This document shows, piece by piece, positions 35,334 through 44,932 of a DNA stretch of 64,000 bases. Location: contig NZ_KB900736.1 in assembly GCF_000379185.1 (NCBI RefSeq), forward strand, positions 59,605-123,604, read 5' to 3'. Numbering within the stretch: position 1 is the first letter of the stretch; each line of letters opens with the position of its first letter. The stretch comes from Capnocytophaga cynodegmi DSM 19736. Lineage in GTDB: Bacteria; Bacteroidota; Bacteroidia; Flavobacteriales; Flavobacteriaceae. The notes under the pieces were generated by a model. It saw nothing but the letters and a program-made list of their open reading frames with translations, was not told where the DNA came from and made no database searches. The translations under genes were made by a program, and so were the position numbers.

Positions 35334-35759
35334 ATGGAAAAAGTATATAAATCCAAAGTAGATAAATTCCTTTTTGGAATTGTTATCGTAATTACATTCT
35401 TTCCGCTTGTATTCTTGTTATATGAGCTTACTTCTTTTAGAGATAGAATAATTGTAGCAACAATACTTTTGCTTTTGGCTTTAGTATTTGGAAATTGTAT
35501 TTGGGGCATTCGATATATTATTGACCAAGAATTCCTGACTTTAAAAGGAGGTTTCTTTTTCAAGAAAAAAATATCTATTAAAAGTATCCGAAAAATAGAA
35601 AAAGTAGGCTTTATAGCAGAACTTGGACTGGGAGCATCACTTGAGCGTATTGGAGTTTTTTACAATAAATATGACTGCTTTCTGATTTCTCCAAAAGATA
35701 GAACAGCATTTATCGCTGATTTGTTGGAAATTAACCCGAGTATAGAGGTGATTATATGA
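35334..35759 (+). CDS. Membrane protein with bacterial PH-like domain
   Basis: A 141-aa protein. Two membrane helices (about 12-32 and 38-57) form a hairpin, followed by a cytoplasmic beta-rich domain beginning YIIDQEFLTLKGGFFFKKKISI, the pattern of short bacterial PH-like proteins (bPH_6/DUF1200 type), and ending DRTAFIADLLEINP. Such proteins are poorly characterised; some bind membranes or act in stress responses. The start codon lies just inside the T run of the galK terminator, so its transcription is unclear; read-through from galK is one possibility. A link with galactose use is by position only. Confidence 0.75.
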   Translation: MEKVYKSKVDKFLFGIVIVITFFPLVFLLYELTSFRDRIIVATILLLLALVFGNCIWGIRYIIDQEFLTLKGGFFFKKKISIKSIRKIEKVGFIAELGLGASLERIGVFYNKYDCFLISPKDRTAFIADLLEINPSIEVII

Positions 35760-35888
35760 CAATTTTAGCAAGTATAATCGTCTTTAACCTTTAACGCATT
35801 TAAATCTTTCAGGGCAGATGCTACATCGTAAATAAAAATTTCTTAAATTAGCACCCGAAAAAATAAAAACATACTAAAATTTTGATAT

Positions 35889-37556
35889 ATGAATTCATTT
35901 ACAACATTAGATTATGTGATTTTTGGCCTGTACGCAGCGGTCATTCTCGGTGTAGGGCTTTTTGTGTCACGCAATAAAAAGAATTCAGGGAAAACTGCAG
36001 AAGATTACTTCTTGGCGAGTAAATCTCTTCCTTGGTGGGCAATTGGTGCTTCACTAATTGCCGCAAACATATCCGCGGAACAATTTATAGGAATGTCTGG
36101 TTCGGGGTTTGCATTAGGTTTAGCAATTGCGTCTTACGAATGGATGGCAGCTCTTACATTAATTATCGTAGGAAAGTACTTCTTACCTATATTCATTGAA
36201 AAAGGATTGTACACCATTCCTGAGTTTATCGAAAAACGATATAGTGCTAATCTAAAATCAATTCTTGCTGTCTTCTGGGTGGCTTTGTTTATTTTTGTTA
36301 ATCTTACAAGTGTCTTATTTTTAGGAGGAAAAGCCTTGCAAGTAGTTTTAGGAGTTGACCCTTTTTACGCGATGATTGGTTTAGCACTTTTTGCAGCGGC
36401 ATATTCTCTTTGGGGGGGGCTTTCGGCAGTTGCTTGGACAGATGTAATCCAAGTGGCATTACTTGTTGTTGGCGGACTGATTACTGCTTACATTGCACTT
36501 GACAATGTGACACCTCAGGGCGGAGTAATAACTGGTTTACAGCATATTTTCGATGTCGCTCCTGATCATTTCAAAATGATTTTAAACGAATCGCACCCCG
36601 AATATATGAACTTACCTGGTATTGCTGTACTAGTTGGTGGACTTTGGGTTGCAAACTTGTACTACTGGGGATTTAATCAATATATTATTCAACGTACTTT
36701 AGCTGCAAAATCTTTAAAAGAATCACAAAAAGGGATTGTCTTTGCGGCTTTCTTAAAAATGATTGTACCTGTTTTGGTAGTAATACCAGGAATTGTGGCT
36801 TATGTTATGTATCAAAGTGGAGCAGGAACGGCGACTATTGATGGCGTAAAAGAAGCCTTTACAGGAGTAGATGGAGCCGTAATGAATGACAATGCTTACC
36901 CTTGGCTTATCAAAACATTTATCCCAACAGGATTAAAAGGGTTGGTAGTTGCCGCTTTAGCAGCCGCAATTGTTTCTTCACTAGCTTCGATGTTAAATTC
37001 CACGGCTACAATTTTCACAATGGATATTTACAAACAAAATATTAATCCAAATGCTTCTCAAAAACAACTGGTTAGCGTAGGTCGTATTTCAGCAGCAATT
37101 GCACTAGTAATTGCTTTGATTGTAGCACCTGCCTTAGGAGGAATTAATCAAATGTTCCAATACATTCAGGAATATACAGGACTTGTTAGCCCAGGTATTT
37201 TGGCTGTTTTTATGATGGGATTGTTCTATAAACGAGCTACAAACAAAGGAGCTATTTGGGGAATACTTCTTTCTACATTGATTGCCTTCTATTTCAAAAT
37301 AGGACCTAACGGTTGGATGACAGATTCAGCTTTAAGTAGCTTATTCGTTACACTTCCTTGGATGCATCAAATGATGATTACTTGGATTGTTTCAATGTTA
37401 ATTATCGCTGTGGTTAGCCACTTTGAAAATAAAGGTGCTGTTAGTGAAAAAGCTATCATCATTGACAAAAACACTTTCAAAACAGATTCAACATTTAACA
37501 TTGCTTCCTATGTGATTATCATACTATTAGTGGCTTTGTATGCTATTTTCTGGTAA
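35889..37556 (+). CDS. Sodium:sugar symporter, SGLT-type SSS family
   Basis: Inner-membrane Na+-coupled transporter, 555 aa, about 14 helices. SSS landmarks: ASLIAANISAEQFIGMSGSGFA in helix 1, EYFLP-like YFLPIFIEKGLYTIPEFIEKRY, SLWGGLSAVAWTDVIQ, and VAALAAAIVSSLASMLNSTATIFTMD, where Na+-coordinating Ser residues lie. The GGLWVANLYYWGFNQYIIQR segment favours sugar over proline or pantothenate. Position beside galM and galK suggests galactose or glucose as cargo. A hairpin follows the gene. Confidence 0.92.
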   Translation: MNSFTTLDYVIFGLYAAVILGVGLFVSRNKKNSGKTAEDYFLASKSLPWWAIGASLIAANISAEQFIGMSGSGFALGLAIASYEWMAALTLIIVGKYFLPIFIEKGLYTIPEFIEKRYSANLKSILAVFWVALFIFVNLTSVLFLGGKALQVVLGVDPFYAMIGLALFAAAYSLWGGLSAVAWTDVIQVALLVVGGLITAYIALDNVTPQGGVITGLQHIFDVAPDHFKMILNESHPEYMNLPGIAVLVGGLWVANLYYWGFNQYIIQRTLAAKSLKESQKGIVFAAFLKMIVPVLVVIPGIVAYVMYQSGAGTATIDGVKEAFTGVDGAVMNDNAYPWLIKTFIPTGLKGLVVAALAAAIVSSLASMLNSTATIFTMDIYKQNINPNASQKQLVSVGRISAAIALVIALIVAPALGGINQMFQYIQEYTGLVSPGILAVFMMGLFYKRATNKGAIWGILLSTLIAFYFKIGPNGWMTDSALSSLFVTLPWMHQMMITWIVSMLIIAVVSHFENKGAVSEKAIIIDKNTFKTDSTFNIASYVIIILLVALYAIFW

Positions 37557-37579
37557 AGGAAGAAAAACATAAATATTTC

Positions 37580-37606
37580 AAGAAGTTGCTCAAAAGGCAA
37601 CTTCTT
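37580..37606 (+). terminator. Terminator of the symporter gene
   Basis: AAGAAGTTGC (37580-37589) pairs with GCAACTTCTT (37597-37606), followed by TCTTTTTG. Confidence 0.8.
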
Positions 37607-37642
37607 TCTTTTTGTAAAAATTTAATTTTCAGAATAATTTAT

Positions 37643-37650
37643 TACTTTTG
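37643..37650 (+). promoter_or_regulatory. Predicted -7 element of the PIF1-like helicase gene
   Basis: TACTTTTG, an exact TAnnTTTG match, 18 bases before ATG 37669. The in-frame TTG at 37648 lies inside it. Confidence 0.5.
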
Positions 37651-37668
37651 CTCGTCAGCGATTTTTTT

Positions 37669-39894
37669 ATGGAAAAGCAAATACTTACATTGGTAAACGA
37701 AACGTACCAAAATATTTTTTTAACAGGAAAAGCAGGAACAGGAAAAACCACGTTGTTGCGTAAAATTATTGAAACAAGCCATAAAAATACGATTGTCGTG
37801 GCACCGACAGGTATCGCTGCACTCAATGCAGGAGGCGTTACAATCCATTCGATGTTTCAATTGCCTTTTGCTTCATTTCTACCAACTTCATCTTCTACTC
37901 CTCTCATAAATAACAATACTCGATTCGAAAACAGAACTTCCTTACGAAATCACTTTAAGATGCATAAAAATAAGCGTCAAATTATTGAAAGTATGGAGCT
38001 TCTGGTGATTGATGAAGTAAGTATGCTACGTGCTGATGTTTTAGATGCGATAGACTTTATGCTACAAACCATTCGCAAAAACAAAGTCCCTTTCGGAGGT
38101 GTGCAAGTATTATTCATAGGAGATTTACTTCAGCTTCCTCCCGTTGTGAAAAATGATGAGTGGGAAATTTTGAAAATGTACTACGAAGGAATGTTTTTCT
38201 TCCAATCGAAAGTGATTTCACAGAATCCATTGCTTTACATTGAATTAGAAAAAATATATCGCCAATCGGATAAGCATTTCATATCTATTCTCAATAATTT
38301 AAGAGATAACAAATTAAATCAGAAAGACATACAATTTTTGCAACAATACGTAAAACCTAACTTCAAACCAGAAAACGATTTTATAACATTAACAACACAC
38401 AATGCAAAAGCAGATGCCATCAACGATGAGAAAATAAGCAAACTAAAAACAAAAGAATTTACATATGAAGCTATCATTGTTGGTGATTTTCCTGAAAATA
38501 TGTATCCTATTGAAAAACAAATACATTTGAAAGAAGGTGCCAGAGTTATGTTTATCAAAAACGATTTATCTCCTGAAAAACTTTTTTTCAACGGAAAAAT
38601 GGGTACTATCGCTTCTCTTTCCGAGAATGAAATTGAAATACAATTAGATGGCGGAAAAATGATAAATGTAGAACGTTACGAATGGGAAAATATCCGTTAT
38701 TGTGTAAATGAAGAAACCAAAGACATTGAAGAAGAACGATTAGGAACTTTTACACAATATCCACTCAGGTTAGCGTGGGCAATTACAGTTCATAAAAGTC
38801 AAGGACTTACCTTTGAAAAAGCAGCTTTGGATTTGGATAACGTTTTTGCTTCAGGTCAAGCGTATGTGGCTTTTTCTCGTTTGCGTTCTTTAGATGGGTT
38901 GATTTTGCTTTCTCCTATCAGTGAACACGGAATTGACGGGAATGAAAATGTAAGACAATATGCTAAAAATAAAGCTTCTGAAAATGAAATACTTAATGCT
39001 TGTAAAAATGGAAAAAAGCAATTCTTGGAAAAGTTAATTTTGGAATGCTTTCAATGGGATAACTTCTTGTATCAATGGAACTTACACAAATCAAGTTATA
39101 CTGGTGAAGTTGGCAAAAAAAGCACATACAAAAACTGGGCAAATGAAAAATTATCACAAGTCATCACATTAACAGGAATTGCGGAAAAATTTGTATTGCA
39201 GCTCAAAAATATTTTCATTTCAGATTATGAATTTTCATTCATTTGTGAACGTTTTGAAAAAGCATATTCCTATTTTATGCCACAATTAAAAGAAATTTGG
39301 TACGAAATTCTTTGCATTTATGGTGAAATTGAAATTTTAAAGAAAGTTAAGCAATTCAAAGATGAATTATCTGATTTAGAAGACATCACTTCAAAAATCA
39401 TTAGAAATCTTTTAAAAACAGAACAATTAATTAAATTACACAAGGAAGAAAAAGATTTTGAAAATCAGAATATTAATTCCGAAAAATTTAAGAATATGCG
39501 AACGGAATTACTTCTAAAAGTTGAGCAACATTTAAAAAACAAACAGCTTTTTGTATCGGAAAATATCAATAAAAAAGATATAAAAAATCAAACGGAAAAA
39601 ATCTCTACTTACAGCATCACATTACAACTCTGGAATGCTACTCATTGCGTAAAATCTATTGCTGAAAAAAGAATGCTAACTGAAGCAACTATTTATCGCC
39701 ATCTTATAAAACTCGTTGAACAACAGGAAATTATGGCTTCAGAAATTTTATCAGAAACAACAATACAGGAACTTACTGATATTTTTAACGAAGAAGAAAA
39801 TCATTCACTCGGAAATATATTTGAAAAACTCAATGGAAAATACACTTGGGACGAACTCCGTCTGTTCAAAACTCACTGGGAAGCAACAATATAG
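37669..39894 (+). CDS. PIF1/RRM3-like helicase with C-terminal helix-turn-helix domain
   Basis: Superfamily 1B 5'-3' DNA helicase, 741 aa from ATG 37669; a TTG frame start at 37648 lies in the promoter. Helicase part about 1-430: Walker A LTGKAGTGKTTLLR, motif Ia VAPTGIAALNAGGVTIHS, Walker B LLVIDEVSML, then GDLLQLPPVV and the UvrD-C-like WAITVHKSQGLTFEKA plus QAYVAFSRLRSLDGL. A linker of about 220 residues follows, then an HTH_40-type domain (about 645-735, THCVKSIAEKRMLTEATIYRHL). PIF1 enzymes remove G-quadruplexes and R-loops; the HTH could aid DNA binding. No neighbouring gene hints at a special task. Confidence 0.9.
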   Translation: MEKQILTLVNETYQNIFLTGKAGTGKTTLLRKIIETSHKNTIVVAPTGIAALNAGGVTIHSMFQLPFASFLPTSSSTPLINNNTRFENRTSLRNHFKMHKNKRQIIESMELLVIDEVSMLRADVLDAIDFMLQTIRKNKVPFGGVQVLFIGDLLQLPPVVKNDEWEILKMYYEGMFFFQSKVISQNPLLYIELEKIYRQSDKHFISILNNLRDNKLNQKDIQFLQQYVKPNFKPENDFITLTTHNAKADAINDEKISKLKTKEFTYEAIIVGDFPENMYPIEKQIHLKEGARVMFIKNDLSPEKLFFNGKMGTIASLSENEIEIQLDGGKMINVERYEWENIRYCVNEETKDIEEERLGTFTQYPLRLAWAITVHKSQGLTFEKAALDLDNVFASGQAYVAFSRLRSLDGLILLSPISEHGIDGNENVRQYAKNKASENEILNACKNGKKQFLEKLILECFQWDNFLYQWNLHKSSYTGEVGKKSTYKNWANEKLSQVITLTGIAEKFVLQLKNIFISDYEFSFICERFEKAYSYFMPQLKEIWYEILCIYGEIEILKKVKQFKDELSDLEDITSKIIRNLLKTEQLIKLHKEEKDFENQNINSEKFKNMRTELLLKVEQHLKNKQLFVSENINKKDIKNQTEKISTYSITLQLWNATHCVKSIAEKRMLTEATIYRHLIKLVEQQEIMASEILSETTIQELTDIFNEEENHSLGNIFEKLNGKYTWDELRLFKTHWEATI

Positions 39895-39969
39895 AGGTAA
39901 AAAAAGCAATTTTATTTTTCTTAATAGCCAATATATTTTTCCCAACATAAAAAATTCTTTTCAAAAATG

Positions 39970-39998
39970 TTGAAAATTGAAAACAAAATGTATATTTG
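39970..39998 (+). promoter_or_regulatory. Predicted tatC promoter
   Basis: TTG (39970-39972), 18-bp spacer, TATATTTG (39991-39998), exact consensus, 48 bases before tatC. Confidence 0.65.
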
Positions 39999-40046
39999 CA
40001 GAGTATTTCAACCATTAAAAAAGAAAGTTTTTCAGCTTAAGAAAAT

Positions 40047-40865
40047 ATGACAAATCAAAAAGATGAAATGTCTTTTTTAGACCATTTGGAGGAGCTTCGT
40101 TGGCATTTAATTCGCTCAACAATGGCTGTTTTGATAGTCGCTGTTCTTGCTTTCATCTACAAAGATTACATTTTTGCAATCATTTTTGGACCAAAACAGG
40201 GAGATTTTTTCACATATCAAATGTTCTGTAAACTTGGGCAACTTTTTGATTATGAAAGTGTTTTTTGTGCTCAGGAATTGCCTTTCACACTGCAAAACAG
40301 AACTATGGCGGGGCAGTTTTCAGCTCATATTTGGACTTCTATTTGGACTGGAGTTATCGTTTCTTTCCCCTACATTCTTTACGAACTTTGGAAGTTTATA
40401 AGTCCCGGCTTATACGAAAACGAGCGAAAACTAGCGAGTGGATTTATTATTATTGCTTCAGTTCTATTTTTCTCTGGAATTTTATTTGGATACTACCTAA
40501 TAGCACCTCTTTCAATTAACTTTTTAGGTTCATATTCTGTAAGTGACGAGGTTCAAAACCAAATTGATTTAAGCTCGTATATTTCCATAGTACGTTCGTC
40601 GGTAATAGCTTGTGGATTAGTTTTTGAGCTTCCAATAATTGTTTATTTTTTAACAAAATTAGGATTGGTAACGCCTTCATTTATGCGAAAATATCGCAGA
40701 CACGCCATTGTAGTTATTTTAATCATATCAGCTATCATTACCCCTCCAGATGTAACCAGCCAGATTATTGTAACTATCCCTATTCTAATCTTATATGAAA
40801 TAAGTATTTTTATATCAAAATACGTACTAAAAAAAGACGAAAAATCAAAAAAAATTAATTTATAA
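40047..40865 (+). CDS. tatC: Twin-arginine translocase subunit TatC
   Basis: Core receptor of the Tat pathway, which exports folded proteins across the inner membrane, 272 aa with six helices. The N-terminal MSFLDHLEELRWHLIRS carries the Arg-signal-binding Glu residues. FISPGLYENERKLASGF is the conserved first cytoplasmic loop, and YRRHAIVVILIISAIITPPD the penultimate helix. A TatC-specific insertion between helices 1 and 2 (about 45-90) is longer than in E. coli, as in other Bacteroidota. No tatA lies next to it. The unknown 217-aa gene follows 14 bases later. Confidence 0.95.
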   Translation: MTNQKDEMSFLDHLEELRWHLIRSTMAVLIVAVLAFIYKDYIFAIIFGPKQGDFFTYQMFCKLGQLFDYESVFCAQELPFTLQNRTMAGQFSAHIWTSIWTGVIVSFPYILYELWKFISPGLYENERKLASGFIIIASVLFFSGILFGYYLIAPLSINFLGSYSVSDEVQNQIDLSSYISIVRSSVIACGLVFELPIIVYFLTKLGLVTPSFMRKYRRHAIVVILIISAIITPPDVTSQIIVTIPILILYEISIFISKYVLKKDEKSKKINL

Positions 40866-40879
40866 TACAACAAGGTTCA

Positions 40880-41533
40880 ATGGATTGTAAAGCCTACTTA
40901 CAACAACTACCCAACGTGAAAACGTTGAAACAGATTTGCAAAGGCAAAGCTGTAATAGACTGGATTATTTGTGGTTATGAATTTGAAACATACCACACTT
41001 ACTACAAAAGCAATCAAGAAGAATACGATGGAATTGAAGCTCAGTGGGGACTTGGATTTGAAGAAGAAGATGGAGCTTCACTCTCGTTTTATTTTGCTGA
41101 TAAGGCTTGTTTGATTGTTCCATCAACAACCTCAGAAGGAAATGGAGATTCTGACAATAAGTCATTTGAAAAACGAATTCCCAAAATATTCCTTCCTTAT
41201 TATCGTAAGAATTTTTCAGATACTGATATTCCGTTTGTAATTTGGTCTTTGGACGGCGAAACTTGGAATTGTGAAGAAAATTTTGAAGTTGATGAATTTA
41301 TTCATAAATTTGACCAAATTACTACCAAACCAGAAGAATACAAAAATTGGGCAATTGACTTTTTTGGAGATGAAACTTTCCTAAGAGAAGATATGTCAGA
41401 ACAAACAATTTCAGACATATATGAAGGAAAAATCTTGACCGAAAAGATGGTTTATAGCCTCGTAACAGAAGTTCACGATTGGGTAGATTTAGAAACTGAA
41501 TTGGACGAAATGCCTTATCGATTCGAGTTTTAA
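40880..41533 (+). CDS. Acidic protein of unknown function
   Basis: Not recognised. 217 aa, no signal peptide or membrane segment, strongly acidic (stretches such as GIEAQWGLGFEEEDGASLSF and VDLETELDEMPYRFEF) and aromatic-rich. It begins MDCKAYLQQLPNVKTLKQIC and contains PKIFLPYYRKNF and FVIWSLDGETWNCEENFE. It starts 14 bases after tatC, so the two are probably co-transcribed, and lptB has its own -7 element downstream. SMI1/SUKH-like immunity proteins have a comparable size and acidic character, but I cannot identify their motif here. The frame is clearly coding by length, codon use and position. Confidence 0.8.
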   Translation: MDCKAYLQQLPNVKTLKQICKGKAVIDWIICGYEFETYHTYYKSNQEEYDGIEAQWGLGFEEEDGASLSFYFADKACLIVPSTTSEGNGDSDNKSFEKRIPKIFLPYYRKNFSDTDIPFVIWSLDGETWNCEENFEVDEFIHKFDQITTKPEEYKNWAIDFFGDETFLREDMSEQTISDIYEGKILTEKMVYSLVTEVHDWVDLETELDEMPYRFEF

Positions 41534-41575
41534 ATAAAATCCAAAAAAGATTCTGCCGGAAATCATTTTTGTATG

Positions 41576-41583
41576 TAATTTTG
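41576..41583 (+). promoter_or_regulatory. Predicted -7 element of lptB-prmA-clpS
   Basis: TAATTTTG, an exact TAnnTTTG match, 20 bases before the lptB ATG. No clear -33 TTG at the right distance. Confidence 0.4.
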
Positions 41584-41603
41584 GTTTTCTAATTAATCTG
41601 AAA

Positions 41604-42341
41604 ATGAAGCTAATTGCAAACGACATCATTAAAATATACAAAGGAAGAAAAGTTGTTAAGGGCGTTTCTTTGGAAGTGAATCAAGGAGAAATCGTCGGAC
41701 TTTTAGGACCAAATGGAGCTGGGAAAACAACTTCTTTTTATATGATTGTTGGTTTAATAAAACCCGATGGAGGTACAATTTATCTTGATAAAGAGAATAT
41801 TACTAACTTCCCGATGTACAAACGAGCACAATACGGAATTGGATATTTGGCACAAGAGGCTTCCGTTTTCAGAAAGCTAAGCATTGAAGATAATATCAAA
41901 AGTGTGTTGCAACTTACCAAACTATCTAAAAAAGAACAACAAAGGAGAGTTGATGAACTTATTGATGAATTCAGTTTAGGACATATACGAAAAAATCGAG
42001 GAGATTTACTTTCAGGAGGAGAGCGTAGACGTACCGAAATTGCTCGTGCTTTGGCTACAAATCCTAAATTCATTCTGCTTGATGAACCTTTTGCTGGTGT
42101 TGATCCTATTGCTGTTGAAGACATTCAATCTATTGTATTTCAATTAAAAAGCAAAAATATTGGAATTTTAATTACTGACCACCGCGTGGAAGAAACTCTT
42201 TCCATTACGGACAGAACTTACCTGATGTTTGAAGGAGGAATTTTAAAGGCAGGAACACCCGAAGAACTTGCTGAAGATGAAATGGTTAGAAAAGTATATT
42301 TAGGTAAAAACTTTGAGCTTCGCAAAAAGAAAATGGAGTAA
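41604..42341 (+). CDS. lptB: Lipopolysaccharide export ATPase LptB
   Basis: ATPase of the Lpt system that extracts LPS from the inner membrane and drives it over the Lpt bridge to the cell surface. It has 245 aa. Walker [21 protein letters not shown]-loop [15 protein letters not shown], typical of LptB; signature [16 protein letters not shown]; Walker [14 protein letters not shown]; and [14 protein letters not shown]. Its partners LptF, LptG, LptC and LptA are elsewhere. The prmA start is 11 bases downstream. It adds to the envelope theme set by the lpx genes at 52-56 kb. Confidence 0.95.
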   Translation: MKLIANDIIKIYKGRKVVKGVSLEVNQGEIVGLLGPNGAGKTTSFYMIVGLIKPDGGTIYLDKENITNFPMYKRAQYGIGYLAQEASVFRKLSIEDNIKSVLQLTKLSKKEQQRRVDELIDEFSLGHIRKNRGDLLSGGERRRTEIARALATNPKFILLDEPFAGVDPIAVEDIQSIVFQLKSKNIGILITDHRVEETLSITDRTYLMFEGGILKAGTPEELAEDEMVRKVYLGKNFELRKKKME

Positions 42342-42352
42342 AAAACAAAAAA

Positions 42353-43186
42353 ATGTATAATTATATAGAATACAATTTTACAATTGAACCTCTTGGAGTT
42401 GCTTCTGAAATTCTGGTTGCTGAATTAGCAGAGCTTGGTTTTGAGAGTTTTGTGGATTCTGAAAATGGAATATTGGCTTACATTCAAGAAAATTTATGGT
42501 ACAAAAATATCCTAGATGATGTTTATATCTTACAATCTGCTAAATTCAAAATTTCATATACTTTAAAGACCATAGAACAAATCAATTGGAATGAAGAGTG
42601 GGAGAGAAATTTCAGTCCTATTGTTGTTGATGATATTTGCACAATCAGAGCTCCGTTTCACGAAGTTCCTAATACAACTTATGATATTATCATAGAACCA
42701 AAAATGAGTTTTGGCACAGGGCATCACGAAACTACATATATGATGTTGCAATTTCTGTTAAATACAGACTTACAAGAAAAAAAAGTATTAGATATGGGCT
42801 GTGGAACAAGCGTTTTGGCTATTATGGCAGAAAAACGAGGTGCTGAATCCGTAACTGCTATTGATGTTGATGATTGGTGTGTTCAAAATTCTGTTGAAAA
42901 TATAGAAAGGAATCATTGCAAAAATATCTCAGTAAAATTAGGCGATGCTTCACTTCTTGATAATGAAAATTTTGATGTTGTTATAGCCAATATTAATCGA
43001 AATATTTTGCTTTCGGATATTCCACAATATGCAAAAACTTTACCTTCTGAAGGAACGTTATTATTGAGTGGATTTTACGAATCTGATATACCTGTAATTA
43101 CGAATAAATGCAACGAAAATGATCTAAAACTTGTGGAGAAATTAGAACGTAATCAGTGGGTTGCTTTAAAATTTAAAAAAAATTAA
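42353..43186 (+). CDS. prmA: Ribosomal protein L11 methyltransferase
   Basis: SAM-dependent enzyme trimethylating lysines and the N-terminus of ribosomal protein L11, 277 aa. The N-terminal substrate-recognition domain (about 1-85) precedes a Rossmann methyltransferase domain with MSFGTGHHETTYMML, a PrmA hallmark, motif I LDMGCGTSVLAIMAEKRGA and the catalytic-loop VIANINRNILL. Motif I reads GCGTS where GCGTG is usual, a mild change. It sits between lptB (11 bases) and clpS (13 bases); prmA next to clpS is an order I recall from Flavobacteria. Confidence 0.94.
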   Translation: MYNYIEYNFTIEPLGVASEILVAELAELGFESFVDSENGILAYIQENLWYKNILDDVYILQSAKFKISYTLKTIEQINWNEEWERNFSPIVVDDICTIRAPFHEVPNTTYDIIIEPKMSFGTGHHETTYMMLQFLLNTDLQEKKVLDMGCGTSVLAIMAEKRGAESVTAIDVDDWCVQNSVENIERNHCKNISVKLGDASLLDNENFDVVIANINRNILLSDIPQYAKTLPSEGTLLLSGFYESDIPVITNKCNENDLKLVEKLERNQWVALKFKKN

Positions 43187-43199
43187 AATCCTAAAAACT

Positions 43200-43481
43200 A
43201 TGATTTTCAATCACCAAGAAAAAATACAAAGCGAAACTTCTACAGAAGAACTCTTGGATGATGGATACCATCTTATCTTGTACAATGATGATGTGAATAC
43301 TTTTGACCACGTTATCGAAACTTTGGTCAATGTTTGTAAACATACTTACGACCAAGCAGAACAATGTGCAATCATTGTTCATTTTAAAGGTAAATGTGAT
43401 GTAAAGTCAGGAAGTTATGAAAAACTAAAACCTATGTGTCTCGCCTTATTAGATGCTGGTTTAAGTGCTGAAATTGAATGA
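43200..43481 (+). CDS. clpS: ATP-dependent Clp protease adaptor ClpS
   Basis: N-end-rule adaptor that hands proteins with destabilising N-terminal residues to ClpAP, 93 aa. After a short disordered N-terminus (to about residue 20) comes the core: YHLILYNDDVNTFDHVIETL, which forms the N-degron pocket, then HTYDQAEQCAIIVHFKGKC and KSGSYEKLKPMCLALLDAGL. The size is normal for Bacteroidota. It closes the lptB-prmA-clpS transcript at a 17-bp hairpin. Confidence 0.94.
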   Translation: MIFNHQEKIQSETSTEELLDDGYHLILYNDDVNTFDHVIETLVNVCKHTYDQAEQCAIIVHFKGKCDVKSGSYEKLKPMCLALLDAGLSAEIE

Positions 43482-43487
43482 GAAAAT

Positions 43488-43524
43488 AAAAAAGGGAATA
43501 AATTAAAAATTTATTCCCTTTTTT
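43488..43524 (+). terminator. Bidirectional terminator between clpS and dnaN
   Basis: Perfect 17-bp stem (43488-43504 with 43508-43524, AAA loop) with core GGGAATAAATT, A- and T-rich at its ends, so it works for both convergent genes. Confidence 0.9.
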
Positions 43525-43534
43525 ATGTTTTCAA

Positions 43535-44656
43535 CTAATTATTATTCAACATTATAGGCATCGCTAACATTAACACTTTCTCACCTGGGTCTAACCCATC
43601 AAGCGGAGTTAATATACCTGCCCTATTTGGCATAGACATTTCAAGCATTACTTCATCTGAATCCAAATTATTCAACATTTCAATCAAAAAACGAGAATTG
43701 AATCCAATTTCCATATCATCACCTTGGTAGTTACAAACCAAACGCTCATCTGCCTTATTGCTGTGGTCAATATCTTCTGCAGAAACTTGTAAATCAGAGC
43801 CTGCTACTTTTAGACGAACCTGATGCGTTGTTTTATTCGAAAATATAGAAACACGCCTTGCTGAGTTTAAAAATTGTGAACGATTCACAACCAACTTATT
43901 AGGATTTTCCTTAGGAATTACCGCATCGTAGTTTGGATACTTTCCATCAATCAAGCGACATATAAACTCCATTCCATCGAAAGAGAATTTGGCATTACTT
44001 TCGTTATATTCAACGATAACCTCCGTTTCACTTCCTGCTAAAATTCCTTTCAATAAATTCAAAGGTTTTTTAGGCATAATGAACTCTGAAGTTTCTGTAG
44101 CTTTGATATCTGTTCTTTGGTATTTCACTAACTTATGAGCATCTGTAGCCACAAAAGTTAGCCCTTCTTCATTGAATTCAAAGAAAATTCCGCTCATTGT
44201 AGGACGTAAATCATCATTCCCGACAGCAAAAATTGTTTTTTGAATCGCAGTAGCCAAAACATCTCCAAGCAAAGTTACTTTGTTGGCTTCAGATAAGGTA
44301 ACAGGCTTTGGAAATTCCTCTCCATTCAAATATGCCAATGAATATTTTCCGTGTGTTGAGCTGATTTCTATTGTGTTATTATCCTTTGCTACAAACGTTA
44401 GCGGTTGTTCAGCGAAAGTTTTCAATATTTCGACCAACAATTTCGCAGGTACAGCAATGCTTCCTTCTGAATCTGACTCCACTTCCAATGCTCCTTTAAC
44501 TGTTGTCTCTAAATCTGATGCTGAGATAGTTAGTACATTAGGAGACAATTCAAACAAAAAGTTATCAAGAATAGGCATCGTATTGCTACTATTAATAACT
44601 CCTCCTATTACTTGTAATTTTTTTAATAAGTACGAACTTGATACAATAAATTTCAT
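43535..44656 (-). CDS. dnaN: DNA polymerase III sliding clamp (beta subunit)
   Basis: Ring-shaped processivity factor for replication, 373 aa. Three clamp domains are present, with MKFIVSSSYLLKKLQVIGGVI at the start, TMPILDNFLFEL, the ATDAHKLVKYQR segment of domain II, and at the C-terminus VLMLAMPIMLNNN, forming the partner-binding pocket (the usual ending is PMRL). It is not next to dnaA or recF, as is common in Bacteroidota. The promoter upstream is a good consensus match. Confidence 0.96.
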   Translation of the reverse strand: MKFIVSSSYLLKKLQVIGGVINSSNTMPILDNFLFELSPNVLTISASDLETTVKGALEVESDSEGSIAVPAKLLVEILKTFAEQPLTFVAKDNNTIEISSTHGKYSLAYLNGEEFPKPVTLSEANKVTLLGDVLATAIQKTIFAVGNDDLRPTMSGIFFEFNEEGLTFVATDAHKLVKYQRTDIKATETSEFIMPKKPLNLLKGILAGSETEVIVEYNESNAKFSFDGMEFICRLIDGKYPNYDAVIPKENPNKLVVNRSQFLNSARRVSIFSNKTTHQVRLKVAGSDLQVSAEDIDHSNKADERLVCNYQGDDMEIGFNSRFLIEMLNNLDSDEVMLEMSMPNRAGILTPLDGLDPGEKVLMLAMPIMLNNN

Positions 44657-44746
44657 ATTATTTTATCTATGTTTTTATTTTTAAAATTTTCTTAAAAAAA
44701 GAAGACATTTTTTTACTCTTCTGCAATATTAAGAAATAGATAGTGA

Positions 44747-44776
44747 CAAATATACTTAAAAATACAATATCACAAA
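44747..44776 (-). promoter_or_regulatory. dnaN promoter
   Basis: Minus strand TTTG (44773-44776), 18-bp spacer, TATATTTG (44747-44754), exact consensus. The leader is about 85 bases. Confidence 0.65.
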
Positions 44777-44789
44777 ACTATTTTTCAAA

Positions 44790-44816
44790 ATAGTGTGCCA
44801 TATATTTGGACACTAT
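44790..44816 (-). terminator. Probable terminator of the mre operon
   Basis: ATAGTGT (44790-44796) pairs with ACACTAT (44810-44816); inside, CCA and TGG add further pairing. On the minus strand the stem is followed by TTTT. It lies just upstream of the dnaN promoter. Confidence 0.5.
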
Positions 44817-44932
44817 ATATATTACATACTGATTATTAACAGATTATAAAATTCAGAAAAATCAAGTATTTTTAATTTCGGATATTTTTTACACTAAAAA
44901 TACCATATCAAAATTACAACTTACCTGAAATT

